DNA of 64,000 nt. Source: Acidobacteriaceae bacterium (GTDB taxonomy: Bacteria > Acidobacteriota > Terriglobia > Terriglobales > Acidobacteriaceae). A model generated the notes under the pieces. The model was not told the DNA's origin and searched no databases. It saw nothing but the letters and a program-made list of their open reading frames with translations. Both the position numbers and the translations under genes were made by a program. The stretch lies in NCBI GenBank assembly GCA_003132405.1, contig PKXQ01000137.1:250-64249 (forward strand), given 5' to 3'. Numbering within the stretch: the stretch's first letter is position 1; every line of letters starts with the position of its first letter. Shown one piece after another: positions 44,486 to 53,605 of the stretch.

Positions 44486-45727
44486 TCAGGAAACCGGCAA
44501 TGCCGCAGACTCGTCCGCCATTCGCACGGGCGGTGCGAAGCGCATGCCGTAAAACAGTATGGCAGACGAGAGCGCGATTGCGACAACCGGACCAAGAAAG
44601 GCAAGGCGCAACGAATACCTATCCGAGATGTAGCCGATGAGGACTGGCGATGGCACATCGCCGAGCAGGTGGAAGACAAAAATGTTGGCGGCGAGGGCGG
44701 CGGCTCGCACATGCGGTCCGACAGAATTGATCACCGCGGCATTGAGCGGGCCTGTGTTCAAAAGAAGCAAAAACTCGGCGGCAAAAATACCGACAACCAT
44801 CGGCTTGCCGTTCGCGAACAAGGCAACACACATGGCCGGAATGCCTAATGCCAAGCTGACGGCCGACACCAGATAATGTGCGGACTTAGTGCGCCGCAAT
44901 AAGCGATCGGAAATCCATCCGCCCGCGAGAGATGCAACCAGTCCGTTGGTAATCGTGCTCAAGCCGAAAATAATATTCGCATCGAGGAGGCTGTAGCCGT
45001 GGGCACGATGGAGAAATGTCGGCATCCAGACCTGAAGACCGCCGAGCGCGAAGGTCATCATAGCCATGCCGAATGTCGCGGTGAGGAACGCCGGGTTGCG
45101 AAGCAGGCTGGGCAGTGTGTCGCGATCTTTGGTATTGATTTCCGCGATATCAAAATGGCCGAGTGGGGGTTCCGGGATCAACAGCAGTAGCAGAGCCAGA
45201 ACCGCGCCGGGGGCAGCTCCTACATAAAAGGGAGCGCGCCAACCGTATTTTGAACCCACGACTCCGCCGAGCAAATAGCCAAGCGCGGTTCCAACCGGAA
45301 TCGCGAGATAAAATACGCCCATGACGCGGCCGCGCTTTTCGACGGGAAACATGTCAGCGACAAAAGTTGGAGAAAGAATGACAAAGCTCGCTTCGCCAAT
45401 GCCCACCAGGGTATGGCGGATGAGCAGTTGGTTAAAGTTTGTCGTGACTGCAGTTAACAGAGTGGCTGCGCTCCAGATCAACGCGCCGACAACGATTACG
45501 CGTTTGCGCGAGAAGCGGACGGAGAGCGGCCCCATGAAGGGCGCCGCGCACATATAAAAAATGAAAAAGATGCTGGTGAGTAAGCCGAAGGCGGCGTCGC
45601 TGCGATGAAATTCCGCTTTGACTAGATCCTGCACCGCGAACAGGACGGAGCGGTCGATGTAATTAAGGAGGTTCAGCGCCGTCAGTAGCGCGAGCGCCGC
45701 GCGCGGATAAAGTTTGATCGGAGGCAC
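44486..45727 (-). CDS. MFS transporter, Spinster-like
   Basis: A 413-residue major facilitator with about twelve helices. NYIDRSVLFAVQDLVK and GEASFVILSPTFVADMF are typical of the Spinster (Spns) branch, whose known members move lipids or small acids. DRT/RKR loop motifs are present between helices 2 and 3. It is 19 bases upstream of the GT2 gene on the same strand, suggesting a two-gene operon making and moving a glycosylated product. Confidence 0.88.
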   Translation of the reverse strand: MPPIKLYPRAALALLTALNLLNYIDRSVLFAVQDLVKAEFHRSDAAFGLLTSIFFIFYMCAAPFMGPLSVRFSRKRVIVVGALIWSAATLLTAVTTNFNQLLIRHTLVGIGEASFVILSPTFVADMFPVEKRGRVMGVFYLAIPVGTALGYLLGGVVGSKYGWRAPFYVGAAPGAVLALLLLLIPEPPLGHFDIAEINTKDRDTLPSLLRNPAFLTATFGMAMMTFALGGLQVWMPTFLHRAHGYSLLDANIIFGLSTITNGLVASLAGGWISDRLLRRTKSAHYLVSAVSLALGIPAMCVALFANGKPMVVGIFAAEFLLLLNTGPLNAAVINSVGPHVRAAALAANIFVFHLLGDVPSPVLIGYISDRYSLRLAFLGPVVAIALSSAILFYGMRFAPPVRMADESAALPVS

Positions 45728-45838
45728 GAGTCGAGCGAATATAGTTCGAGCGAATATAGCATGACAAGGAAAGAAGTCAGAGACCGCACTCCGAGGAGAT
45801 CGTATGGCGCGCGGGGCCGTGGCTGAGTCCGAACTGAA

Positions 45839-46093
45839 TCAGGCAAATATTCGCGAGGTTTTGCTGGAAAACGGCCGCTCCTGGCCGTGGACGATGATGC
45901 CTGGCAGTTTGGCGTGGTCTGAAATCACCATCCGCAAAGTTCCATCGGGCTCAACGACGTTAATGCGATGAACGGTGAGCTCGTCGAAGCTGTCATGTTT
46001 GGGAGTGGCAGCCCCGGTCAAAAGAACGATTCCGAAAACCGTGCTCATCGAAACTGAGTAAATCAGCAGAATCTTTTGGCTTATGCCGCTCAT
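45839..46093 (-). CDS. Small membrane-anchored hypothetical protein
   Basis: An 84-residue protein from ATG 46093: one membrane helix (about 8-27), then DELTVHRINVVEPDGTLRMV and a short tail. I recall longer acidobacterial proteins with this VERINVVEPDG pattern that continue past this point; this copy ends early, so it may be C-terminally truncated. It overlaps the queF stop by four bases (ATGA), so it is translated with queF, although no functional link is known. Confidence 0.55.
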   Translation of the reverse strand: MSGISQKILLIYSVSMSTVFGIVLLTGAATPKHDSFDELTVHRINVVEPDGTLRMVISDHAKLPGIIVHGQERPFSSKTSRIFA

Positions 46094-46539
46094 CTTCGTC
46101 TCCTTGTCACCATCTTCTTTCCCCTCGGCCACTTCGCAATCACGACCGTCGAAATCCCTCCACGCGGCCGGAACTCTCCCTTGACCTCGGCCCATACCGG
46201 CTTGGCCCAGCGGACGACATCCTCCAGCACTTGATTGACGATATTTTCCTGAAAGATACCGAGGTTGCGATACGACTGTAGATATCCCTTCAACGACTTC
46301 AATTCCAGGCATAGACGATCGGGTTGGTATCGGATCACGATGTCGCCGAAGTCAGGCAGGCCTGTCTTGGGGCAGACAGAAGTGAATTCGGGATCGTCGA
46401 CAATTATTTCGTATCCCGGAAACTGGTTCGGCCAGGTTTCAATTTCCGGAAAATTGTGGTCGAGGCCGGCGCCTGCATGCTCAGCTGTATAGCGCGGCGA
46501 TGCCTTGTGGGAAGATCGCGAGCGGGAAGATTTTGCCAT
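46090..46539 (-). CDS. queF: NADPH-dependent preQ0 reductase (QueF)
   Basis: Reduces 7-cyano-7-deazaguanine to preQ1 in queuosine biosynthesis. The catalytic Cys and Asp lie in FTSVCPKTGLPDFG, and LELKSLKGYLQSYRNLGIFQ is the QueF motif that binds NADPH. The 149-residue protein from ATG 46539 is the short unimodular (YkvM-type) form. A much longer ORF back to 47016 runs across the divergent adaptor gene and is rejected. No other queuosine gene is visible. Confidence 0.93.
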   Translation of the reverse strand: MAKSSRSRSSHKASPRYTAEHAGAGLDHNFPEIETWPNQFPGYEIIVDDPEFTSVCPKTGLPDFGDIVIRYQPDRLCLELKSLKGYLQSYRNLGIFQENIVNQVLEDVVRWAKPVWAEVKGEFRPRGGISTVVIAKWPRGKKMVTRRRR

Positions 46540-46737
46540 CTGATTATTGTACCGAGAGCGACACCGATTCACGGGCGGACGAATGGCGAGCCGGTTGCCT
46601 GATGCAAAAACAATTCGGGTTGCCATTTCTGACGCAAACGGACAGTCCGCGGCATCTAACAAGGCAAGTCTCGCGTGCATTTGCCTGCGTCTCGCCGCGC
46701 GTGGATGATATACAGTGAAGCTTGCAGCTTTCTCTTC

Positions 46738-47982
46738 ATGCCATTGAATGGAAACAGTTCGGGAAGCCAGCCGCGGCGCTGGTGGGTCACGGGTATTGCG
46801 ATTCTGGCGGCGGTAGTTGTGCTCGCAGCCTTCGTCTCGCGCCGCGATGATTCGATCGCAGTACGCACCGCCGTCGTCGCGGAGGGTTCGATTCGCAGCC
46901 TGGTTTCGACCAACGGAAAAATTGAGCCGCTCAACAACTTCGAAGCGCACGCTCCGGTCGCAACCAGCGTGCAGCGCGTGCTGGTCAAAGAAGGCGACGC
47001 GGTCAAGAAGGGGCAATTGCTGGTTGTTCTCGATGACGCTGAGGCTCGCGCCCAGGCTGCTCGCGCCCAGACTTTGTTAAAGGCGGCGCAGGCCGACCTG
47101 AGCGCCACCGAACGCGGCGGCAGCCAGGAAGAAATGCTGAGCCTCGACTCCCAGCTTGTAAAAGCCCGTGCCGATCGCGATACCGCGCAGCGCAATTTGG
47201 ACGCGCTGAAAAAACTCGAAGGCGAAGGCGCCGCCACAGCGGGCGAAGTACGCGAAGCCGAAAGTACTCTTGCGACCGCCGAAGCGCAGCTTACCTTCCT
47301 CAAGCAAAAACAGACGAAGCGATATTCCAACGCCGATTTAGCGCACGTCGAAGCGCGACGCTTGGAAGCTGACGCCACTTATGAAGCGGCGCAGGACGTA
47401 TTGTCCAAATCCAACGTCCGCGCTCCGTTTGATGGCATCGTTTACTCGCTGCCCGCGAAGCAAGGCGGCTTCGTCGCCGCCGGAGACCTTCTGCTGCAAG
47501 TAGCCGATCTGCGCAAAGTGCTGGTGCGCGCCTTTGTCGATGAACCCGACGTGGGCCGGCTGACTCCCGGCGATCCGATTGAAGTTACCTGGGATGCCGT
47601 CCCAGGCCGCGTGTGGCACGCTACTGTAACCGCCGTTCCCTCGACCGTAAAGCTGCACGGCACGCGCAACGTCGGCGAGACGACCAGCATCATCGATAAC
47701 AAAGATTTGAAGTTGCTTCCGAACATCAATGTCGGAGTAACCATTGTGGTTGCTCAGCACGATCACGTGTTGGTGGTGCCGCGTGAGGCGGTGCGCATGG
47801 ACGACTCCAAGCCCTACGTCCTGGAAGTCTCCGGCCACGAACTCAAGCGCCGCGATGTGGAGACTTCCCTTTCCAGTCTCACCCAGGTTGAAATCAAGAG
47901 CGGCCTCTCGGTCAATGACATGGTCGCGATCAGTTCAATTAATGGCAAGCCTATCGGTGACCGAACGCAGGTCAAGTTTTAG
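46738..47982 (+). CDS. RND/MacA-type periplasmic adaptor (HlyD family)
   Basis: A membrane-fusion protein of 414 residues: one N-terminal membrane helix (about 16-36), a lipoyl half with VKEGDAVKKGQLLVVLDD, a long coiled-coil hairpin (about 90-200), the other lipoyl half SNVRAPFDGIV and a beta-barrel domain. It links an inner-membrane pump to a TolC channel. ATG 46738 is the start; the ORF from 46675 adds a non-family N-terminus. The pump itself is not among the following genes. Confidence 0.9.
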   Translation: MPLNGNSSGSQPRRWWVTGIAILAAVVVLAAFVSRRDDSIAVRTAVVAEGSIRSLVSTNGKIEPLNNFEAHAPVATSVQRVLVKEGDAVKKGQLLVVLDDAEARAQAARAQTLLKAAQADLSATERGGSQEEMLSLDSQLVKARADRDTAQRNLDALKKLEGEGAATAGEVREAESTLATAEAQLTFLKQKQTKRYSNADLAHVEARRLEADATYEAAQDVLSKSNVRAPFDGIVYSLPAKQGGFVAAGDLLLQVADLRKVLVRAFVDEPDVGRLTPGDPIEVTWDAVPGRVWHATVTAVPSTVKLHGTRNVGETTSIIDNKDLKLLPNINVGVTIVVAQHDHVLVVPREAVRMDDSKPYVLEVSGHELKRRDVETSLSSLTQVEIKSGLSVNDMVAISSINGKPIGDRTQVKF

Positions 47983-48948
47983 ATGATCGGTCGCGTCGCC
48001 AAAGTTTTCCTGGTCGCGCTCATCCTCCTTGGCGCGCTGACGGCCAGTGTGGCGGATACTCTTCAGGACATGTTGGCGGCTGGCCGCATCGATGACGCTA
48101 TCGCCAATTTGAATAGCCGTCTTTCATCTGTTCCGTCCGATGCCGAGGCTTCGAACTTGCTTTGCCGCGCTTACTACGCGCTCGGCGATTGGGATCGCGC
48201 GGAACCGCACTGTCGAAAAGCAACGACGCTCGATCCTGACAACAGCCGCTTTCATCTTTGGCTGGGGCGCGTGTATGGAGAAAAAGCGGATCGGGTAAAT
48301 TTTTTATCGGCGGCGGGTCTCGCGGGAAAGGTTCGCGGCGAATTCGAACGCGCGGTGCAATTAGATCCGAAGGATTTGGATGCCCGTCTCGATCTCGCGG
48401 AGTTCTATCTGTCCGCTCCGGGCATCGTCGGAGGCGGGGAACAGAAAGCTCGGCAGCACGCGCAGGCGATAGGCGCGCTTAACCCTGCCCGCGAGCATTG
48501 GGTCTACGCCCGCATCGCCGAACGGAAAGATGACCCGGCAACCGCTGAACGGGAATATCACCAGTACATCGATCTCAGCCACGGTGATGCGGAGGCGTGG
48601 CTCAACCTTGCACTTTTTCTCCGCCGCCAGAAGCGCTTCGATGAAATGGAACAAGCCATCGTGAAGCTCAGTCAGGCGCCGATGGCAAAGCCCGATGTGC
48701 TGGTCGAGGCGGCCCAGATGCTCTACGGAGCCGGCCGCAACAATTCCCTCGCGATCGAAATGGTGCGCCGCTATCTAACCTCTGGTCCGGTAGAGGCGGC
48801 CCCGGCGTTTAAGGCGCGATATCTGCTCGGCACACTGCTAGAAAAACAAGGCGACAAAGATGGCGCCGCGCGCCAGTATCGCGCTTCCCTGGCGCTGGTT
48901 CATAACTTCAGCAGCGCGCAGAAGGCGCTCACCCGAGTTGCTCACTGA
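47983..48948 (+). CDS. Secreted TPR-repeat protein
   Basis: A 321-residue exported protein with a signal peptide (about 1-24) and several TPR-like helical pairs (for example AEASNLLCRAYYALGDWDRA, split here; KARYLLGTLLEKQGDKDGAA). It starts one base after the adaptor's stop (TAGATG), so the two are co-transcribed and perhaps coupled. A periplasmic partner for adaptor or channel is an inference; no specific role is known. Confidence 0.82.
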   Translation: MIGRVAKVFLVALILLGALTASVADTLQDMLAAGRIDDAIANLNSRLSSVPSDAEASNLLCRAYYALGDWDRAEPHCRKATTLDPDNSRFHLWLGRVYGEKADRVNFLSAAGLAGKVRGEFERAVQLDPKDLDARLDLAEFYLSAPGIVGGGEQKARQHAQAIGALNPAREHWVYARIAERKDDPATAEREYHQYIDLSHGDAEAWLNLALFLRRQKRFDEMEQAIVKLSQAPMAKPDVLVEAAQMLYGAGRNNSLAIEMVRRYLTSGPVEAAPAFKARYLLGTLLEKQGDKDGAARQYRASLALVHNFSSAQKALTRVAH

Positions 48949-49148
48949 GGATGGTGAGATTTCTTCCCCTTCGCCGTGGTGTTCTCAATAGCTTGCCAAG
49001 TCACTCCCCGCCTTGCGTCCGGAGCACTACAATTTGTGCGTCGCGAATTGTCATTCCCGGCGCGGCGCGGCCTGCTCCCTTTGCGCAGGCTGATTGAGGC
49101 TTCCAAATAGTTTTTGGCGATTTCTGGCCGACCGATGAAGGTGAAGAG

Positions 49149-50504
49149 ATGAAATTCCGATTGACGCAGCGTTCGCGTTCCACACATTTGCTTGCATCCC
49201 TTACGGCCGCACTGACCGCCGTACTGATGACCGCAACGCTCGGCGATGCCGAACCGTTGCCCCTTGAGCGCGCTATTCGGCTCGCGCTGACGCATAGCAC
49301 GACTTCGGCAATCGCCAGCGCCGATGTGCAGCGCGCTTTGGCCTCTTATCGCGAACTTCACAACGCCTACATTCCGCAACTCTATCTTGGTTCAGGACTC
49401 GGCTATACCTACAATTATCCGCTGAGCATCGAAGGAAGCGCACCGGCACTGGCGAATGCCATCGCGCAAAGCTCGGTGTTCAACCCCGCGCAAAAGCAGT
49501 TCCTCGGCGCAGCGAAAGCGGAATGGCATGCGGCCGAATTTCAAGACAAAGACCAACGCAACGCCACCATTCAAGACGTCGTTTTAACCTATGCTGAGCT
49601 GGCAAAGTGGGAGGCAAGGCTTGTTCGGTTGCAGCAGGATCAAACCCAGGCCGAGCACATGGAACAAGCTGTGGCCGAACGCTTGCAACAAGGCATAGAC
49701 AGCGCCGTCGATCTCAATAAAGCCAGGTTAACGGTAGCCCGGGTTCGTCTTCATCAGGCCGAAGCGCGTGGCTCAGCCGACGTGCTTCGCCGTCACCTGT
49801 CGAACCTGACCGGCGTGCCGGCTTCGAATATTGATATCGCGCCAGAAACAATTCCGGCTCTGCCGCCGGCTGCGCCAGAAGATCTTACCGAACGAGCGAT
49901 CGCTTCCAGCCCGGCCGTTAAGGTTGCCCAAGAACATTCTCTCGCAGAGTCAATGCGCGCCCTCGGGGAGCATCGCTCTTTATTGCCGTCAATCGATTTC
50001 TCCGCCCAGTATGCCCGCTTTTCCACCTTCAATCACTACGCCGAGTACCTGCCTCAAGGAAGCTTTAGACCCGACAACGCCACGATTGGGGTTGCCCTTA
50101 AGATCCCACTGTTCAATGCCAGCCAACGTGCTCGCGCCGACGCCGCCCAGGCTGAAGCTCTGAAAGCTAAGAGTCTGGCAGTCGCGGCTCGCAATCAGGT
50201 CGCGGAAGATACACTAAAACTGCAACGCACCGCCGAGCAACTCGAAGCCGCCCGCGACGTTGCACAACTGGAATATCAACTGGCGCAGTCCGGCCTCGAA
50301 GCCGCACAGACGCGAGTCGACGCGAAGACCGGCACCTTGCATGAATTAGCGGATGCACGTGTGCAGGCGGCGGAGCGCTATCTGCTTTTCCAGGATGCTG
50401 ATTTCGAGTATCAGCGCGTCCGTTTGAACCTGCTTCGCGCCACCGGCGATTTGGAAAGATGGGCATTGCCAGACGCCGCCTCGCCAGTCCCGGCCTCGAA
50501 ATAG
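49149..50504 (+). CDS. TolC-family outer-membrane efflux protein
   Basis: A 451-residue outer-membrane channel of the TolC/OprM type. It has a signal peptide (about 1-34) and two repeats of long coiled-coil helices with amphipathic strands, including ERLQQGIDSAVDLNKARLTV and YQLAQSGLEAAQTRVDAKTG. AAGGTGA five bases before the ATG supports the start. It is third in an adaptor-TPR-TolC set and lacks an RND or ABC pump gene next to it. Confidence 0.88.
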   Translation: MKFRLTQRSRSTHLLASLTAALTAVLMTATLGDAEPLPLERAIRLALTHSTTSAIASADVQRALASYRELHNAYIPQLYLGSGLGYTYNYPLSIEGSAPALANAIAQSSVFNPAQKQFLGAAKAEWHAAEFQDKDQRNATIQDVVLTYAELAKWEARLVRLQQDQTQAEHMEQAVAERLQQGIDSAVDLNKARLTVARVRLHQAEARGSADVLRRHLSNLTGVPASNIDIAPETIPALPPAAPEDLTERAIASSPAVKVAQEHSLAESMRALGEHRSLLPSIDFSAQYARFSTFNHYAEYLPQGSFRPDNATIGVALKIPLFNASQRARADAAQAEALKAKSLAVAARNQVAEDTLKLQRTAEQLEAARDVAQLEYQLAQSGLEAAQTRVDAKTGTLHELADARVQAAERYLLFQDADFEYQRVRLNLLRATGDLERWALPDAASPVPASK

Positions 50505-50721
50505 CAGGGCCACCTCAACCCCCTCATCCGGCGAGCACACGATTCTCGCGCCTCAATGCGCCAAAACGACGTTCGGCGTGGTTCTTTTGCTCTTTAGCCC
50601 TGGCTAAGGCACACTTGGACAAAGAGTTCCATGCTTTAGCCAAGGTCAACGATGTACCTGAATAGTAGCGTCTGCCGGGATTAGAGCGGCCGCAACGGTG
50701 TTAAAATAGAGACTCCCAACT

Positions 50722-52194
50722 ATGCCTTTAAAAACGCTGTTTTTAAATCCTCCCTCCTTTGAGAATTTCGACGGCGGCGCCGGTTCGCGCTGGCCGGCCA
50801 CACGTGAGATTGAGTCGTATTGGTACCCCGTTTGGCTCGCGTATCCGACCGGAATGCTCGAGGGCGCACGCCTGCTCGACGCCCCGCCCCATCACATCAC
50901 AGCGGAAGAGACGATCCGCACCTGCAAGGACTACGAACTGCTCGTGCTCTTTACCAGCACCCCCGGATTCGCCGGCGATGTGCGCATCGCCGAGGCCATT
51001 AAAGACAGCAATCCTCACATCAAGATTGCCTTCGTAGGGCCTCATGTCAGCGTACTGCCCGAGAAATCCTTGATGGAGGCGAAGGTCATCGACATCGCCT
51101 GCCGCAAAGAATTCGACTACTCCATCGTCGAATACGCGCAAGGCAAGCCGATCGAGGATATTTTAGGCATTTCTTATCGCAAGAATGGCGGCGTCGTGCA
51201 TAATCCCGACCGCCCGACCATCCAGGATCTTGATTCCCTGCCGCACGTGACCGACGTATACCGGCGCGATCTCGACGTTCGCCGCTACAACGTGCCTTTC
51301 CTGTTGCATCCCTTTGTCTCGCTCTACACCACGCGCGGATGCCCTGCCCAGTGCACCTTCTGTCTCTGGCCGCAGACGCTCAGCGGGCACCCATGGCGCA
51401 AGCGCTCCACCGACGACGTGGCGCGTGAGATGGCCAAGGCGAAAGACTACTGGCCGTATGTCAAAGAATTTTTCTTTGATGACGATACTTTCAACCTGCA
51501 AAAGGCTCGCACCGTCGAACTGTGCGCTAAGTTGAAGCCGCTGGGCCTGACCTGGTCATGCACTTCGCGCGTCACTACCGACTTCGAAACGCTCAAGGCA
51601 ATGAAAGAAGCGGGATGCCGGCTCTTGATCGTCGGCTACGAATCGGGCGATCAGCAGATTCTGAAAAACATTAAGAAGGGCGCGACCGTCGAGCGTGCGC
51701 GCCAGTTCACCAAAGACTGCCACAAACTCGGCCTCGTGGTGCACGGCGATTTCATCCTCGGCCTGCCGGGAGAAAGCCGCGAGACCATCAAGAACACGAT
51801 CAATTTCGCGAAGGAACTCGACGTCGAGACGATTCAGGTTTCCGTGGCGCATGCATACCCCGGCACCGAACTTCACGAATTCGCGATGAAGAATGGCTTC
51901 ATCACCAGCGAATCAAAAATGGTGGACGATGGCGGCCATCAGATGGTGCAGATCGAGTATCCCGGCCTGCCCGCCGCTGAGCTTATGGAAGCGGTTCATC
52001 ACTTCTACGACGAATATTATTTCCGTCCCAAGGCTGCGTACCGCATCCTGAGGAAGGCGATATTCGACAATTTCGAACGTAAACGCTTGTACAAGGAAGC
52101 GCGGACCTTCTTGAAATTGCGCGCCCAGCGCCACAAGTGGGTCAAGGAAAACCGCAAAGAAGAAGCGCCCGCACCAGAACCGGCGAAGGCGTAA
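50722..52194 (+). CDS. hpnJ: Radical SAM enzyme HpnJ
   Basis: A B12-binding-fold radical SAM protein of 490 residues matching hopanoid-associated HpnJ, which contracts the sugar ring of glucosaminyl-BHT to form BHT cyclitol ether. The 4Fe-4S motif CxxxCxxC is at Cys207, Cys211 and Cys214 (TTRGCPAQCTFCLW). N-terminal TLFLNPPSFENFDGGAGSRW is the HpnJ-type start. It is the only cyclitol-ether gene here: HpnI and HpnK are not seen. Two small DMT genes follow. Confidence 0.9.
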   Translation: MPLKTLFLNPPSFENFDGGAGSRWPATREIESYWYPVWLAYPTGMLEGARLLDAPPHHITAEETIRTCKDYELLVLFTSTPGFAGDVRIAEAIKDSNPHIKIAFVGPHVSVLPEKSLMEAKVIDIACRKEFDYSIVEYAQGKPIEDILGISYRKNGGVVHNPDRPTIQDLDSLPHVTDVYRRDLDVRRYNVPFLLHPFVSLYTTRGCPAQCTFCLWPQTLSGHPWRKRSTDDVAREMAKAKDYWPYVKEFFFDDDTFNLQKARTVELCAKLKPLGLTWSCTSRVTTDFETLKAMKEAGCRLLIVGYESGDQQILKNIKKGATVERARQFTKDCHKLGLVVHGDFILGLPGESRETIKNTINFAKELDVETIQVSVAHAYPGTELHEFAMKNGFITSESKMVDDGGHQMVQIEYPGLPAAELMEAVHHFYDEYYFRPKAAYRILRKAIFDNFERKRLYKEARTFLKLRAQRHKWVKENRKEEAPAPEPAKA

Positions 52195-52210
52195 GCGGTG
52201 CATTGAGTCA

Positions 52211-52648
52211 GTGACCTTTCGAAAATACCTCGTCCTCGCCGGAATCACCGTCTTCAGCACTGCCGGCGACTCCCTGCTGGCCCGGGGCATGAAAGATGTC
52301 GGCGCTGTCTCACTGCATCATCTACCCGGCCTCATGCTGGCGATCTTGAATCCGTGGGTCGCTCTAGGAATTCTTTTCCTGCTCACATTTTTCACTTGTT
52401 ATATGTCTGCGCTGTCCTGGGCTGACCTCACCTATGTGCTGCCCGCCACGTCGCTGGCCTACGTTCTCGTCGCTCTCGTCGGCCACTTTCGATTGCATGA
52501 AATGATTTCTCCGACACGATGGCTGGGCATCGCTCTGATCGCCTCCGGTGTAGGCTTTGTCTCCGCCGGACCGTCGATAACACCCGGCCACGAGCGCGAG
52601 AATCCTCATGAGTCCCCTGACGCAATCGCACAGGAGGTGAAATCATGA
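52211..52648 (+). CDS. Small DMT/EamA-like transporter, subunit 1
   Basis: A 145-residue membrane protein with four helices, half the size of a standard EamA protein, as in the EmrE/ArnE-type group. It starts at GTG 52211, 16 bases past hpnJ. The stop overlaps the next DMT gene by four bases (ATGA). ArnE/ArnF pairs are heterodimeric lipid flippases, and this pair beside hpnJ may move a hopanoid. The C-terminal tail (from about 120) is hydrophilic. Confidence 0.75.
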   Translation: MTFRKYLVLAGITVFSTAGDSLLARGMKDVGAVSLHHLPGLMLAILNPWVALGILFLLTFFTCYMSALSWADLTYVLPATSLAYVLVALVGHFRLHEMISPTRWLGIALIASGVGFVSAGPSITPGHERENPHESPDAIAQEVKS

Positions 52649-53025
52649 GCGAGATGTTCGCCTGGGCCGCGATTGCGATCATCGTCGTTGCTTCCACCAC
52701 AGGAGACGTTCTGCTTTCGTATTCAATGAAGCGCGTCGGCGACGTCGGCGAAATCTGGAAGCGGCGCGGCGCGCTCGCAGTGATTGGGCGCGTGCTTTCG
52801 ACGCCCACATTTCCTCTCGGGGTGGCGGCGATGGGCGTCGCTTTTTATAGCTTGCTCTTTGGACTCTCCTGGGGAAACCTTAGTCTGGTCGTGCCCGCGT
52901 CGGCGTCGCTTACTTTTGTGGCCAACGCAGTTGCGGCTCGCATCTTCCTGCGTGAGCACGTCGGGCGCCGTCGCTGGATTGCTGCTCTGCTCGTCGCGGG
53001 TGGAGTGGTCCTGATGGCGGTGTGA
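52645..53025 (+). CDS. Small DMT/EamA-like transporter, subunit 2
   Basis: A 126-residue four-helix membrane protein, related to but distinct from its neighbour; WGNLSLVVPASASLTFVANA and WIAALLVAGGVVLMAV are typical small-DMT segments. It overlaps subunit 1 by four bases, so the two are made in equal amounts and may pair. It ends the plus-strand hpnJ run and is convergent with the PilZ gene, seven bases away. Confidence 0.75.
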   Translation: MSEMFAWAAIAIIVVASTTGDVLLSYSMKRVGDVGEIWKRRGALAVIGRVLSTPTFPLGVAAMGVAFYSLLFGLSWGNLSLVVPASASLTFVANAVAARIFLREHVGRRRWIAALLVAGGVVLMAV

Positions 53026-53031
53026 ATGCCG

Positions 53032-53502
53032 CTAAATAAATAAATGCGCAGGGATCACAAGCGGCTGCGTTTCCCTTAGAAGGAGTTGTTCCTCTGCCAG
53101 TCGCCTCCGGAATAACTCCATCTCCTCCGCGTATCGGGCAGACTTAAGCTGGTTCACGGCCGCCTCCGACCTCGCCAACTCCGCGAGCACATCGGCCAGC
53201 AGACTCTTTCCTCCCCGACTCAAGTAAACGAACTCTATGCAAGCTTCGGAATGGCCCCGACGTCCCCTTACTTCACCCACGGCCCGGAACGAAGCAGAGT
53301 TGACGTGCACGACGAGTTCAGCTCGTACGCCGCGTTCCATCGGCAAAGTGGTGTCGACGCAACATCCGCCGAGACTAAGGTTGCGCACCTGGCCAGGAAG
53401 GAAGATGCCGTTAGATGGGAGGCGACTGAACGTTGCAATACCACCGCAATTGAATCGCGGATGACGGGGACGATTTTCGTCGGCGTCGGTGCGCTGAGCC
53501 AT
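53032..53502 (-). CDS. PilZ-domain protein
   Basis: A 156-residue cytoplasmic protein with a PilZ domain (about 10-95): RHPRF fits the RxxxR motif and NLSLGGCCVD the (D/N)xSxxG motif that bind cyclic di-GMP. A charged coiled-coil (about 115-145) follows and may bind a partner. It is downstream of hpnE on the same strand. A role in coupling cyclic di-GMP to envelope lipid synthesis is only a guess. Confidence 0.82.
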   Translation of the reverse strand: MAQRTDADENRPRHPRFNCGGIATFSRLPSNGIFLPGQVRNLSLGGCCVDTTLPMERGVRAELVVHVNSASFRAVGEVRGRRGHSEACIEFVYLSRGGKSLLADVLAELARSEAAVNQLKSARYAEEMELFRRRLAEEQLLLRETQPLVIPAHLFI

Positions 53503-53605
53503 ATTAATAAGATCGTACGTTGCGCGCGGAGGCTTGAGAATGGCATCAAGGTAACGCGGATTGAAACTGGCGTAACTGAAGTCTTTTTGGGAAATTGACG
53601 AGCCG

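Noticed and set aside
46675..47016. Long upstream extensions of queF and the adaptor
   Set aside because: They run toward each other in the divergent region and lack family similarity; internal ATGs at 46539 and 46738 match the families.
50594..50607. TTAGCC/GGCTAA palindrome after the TolC gene as a terminator
   Set aside because: The stem is six bases with a two-base loop and no U-tract follows.
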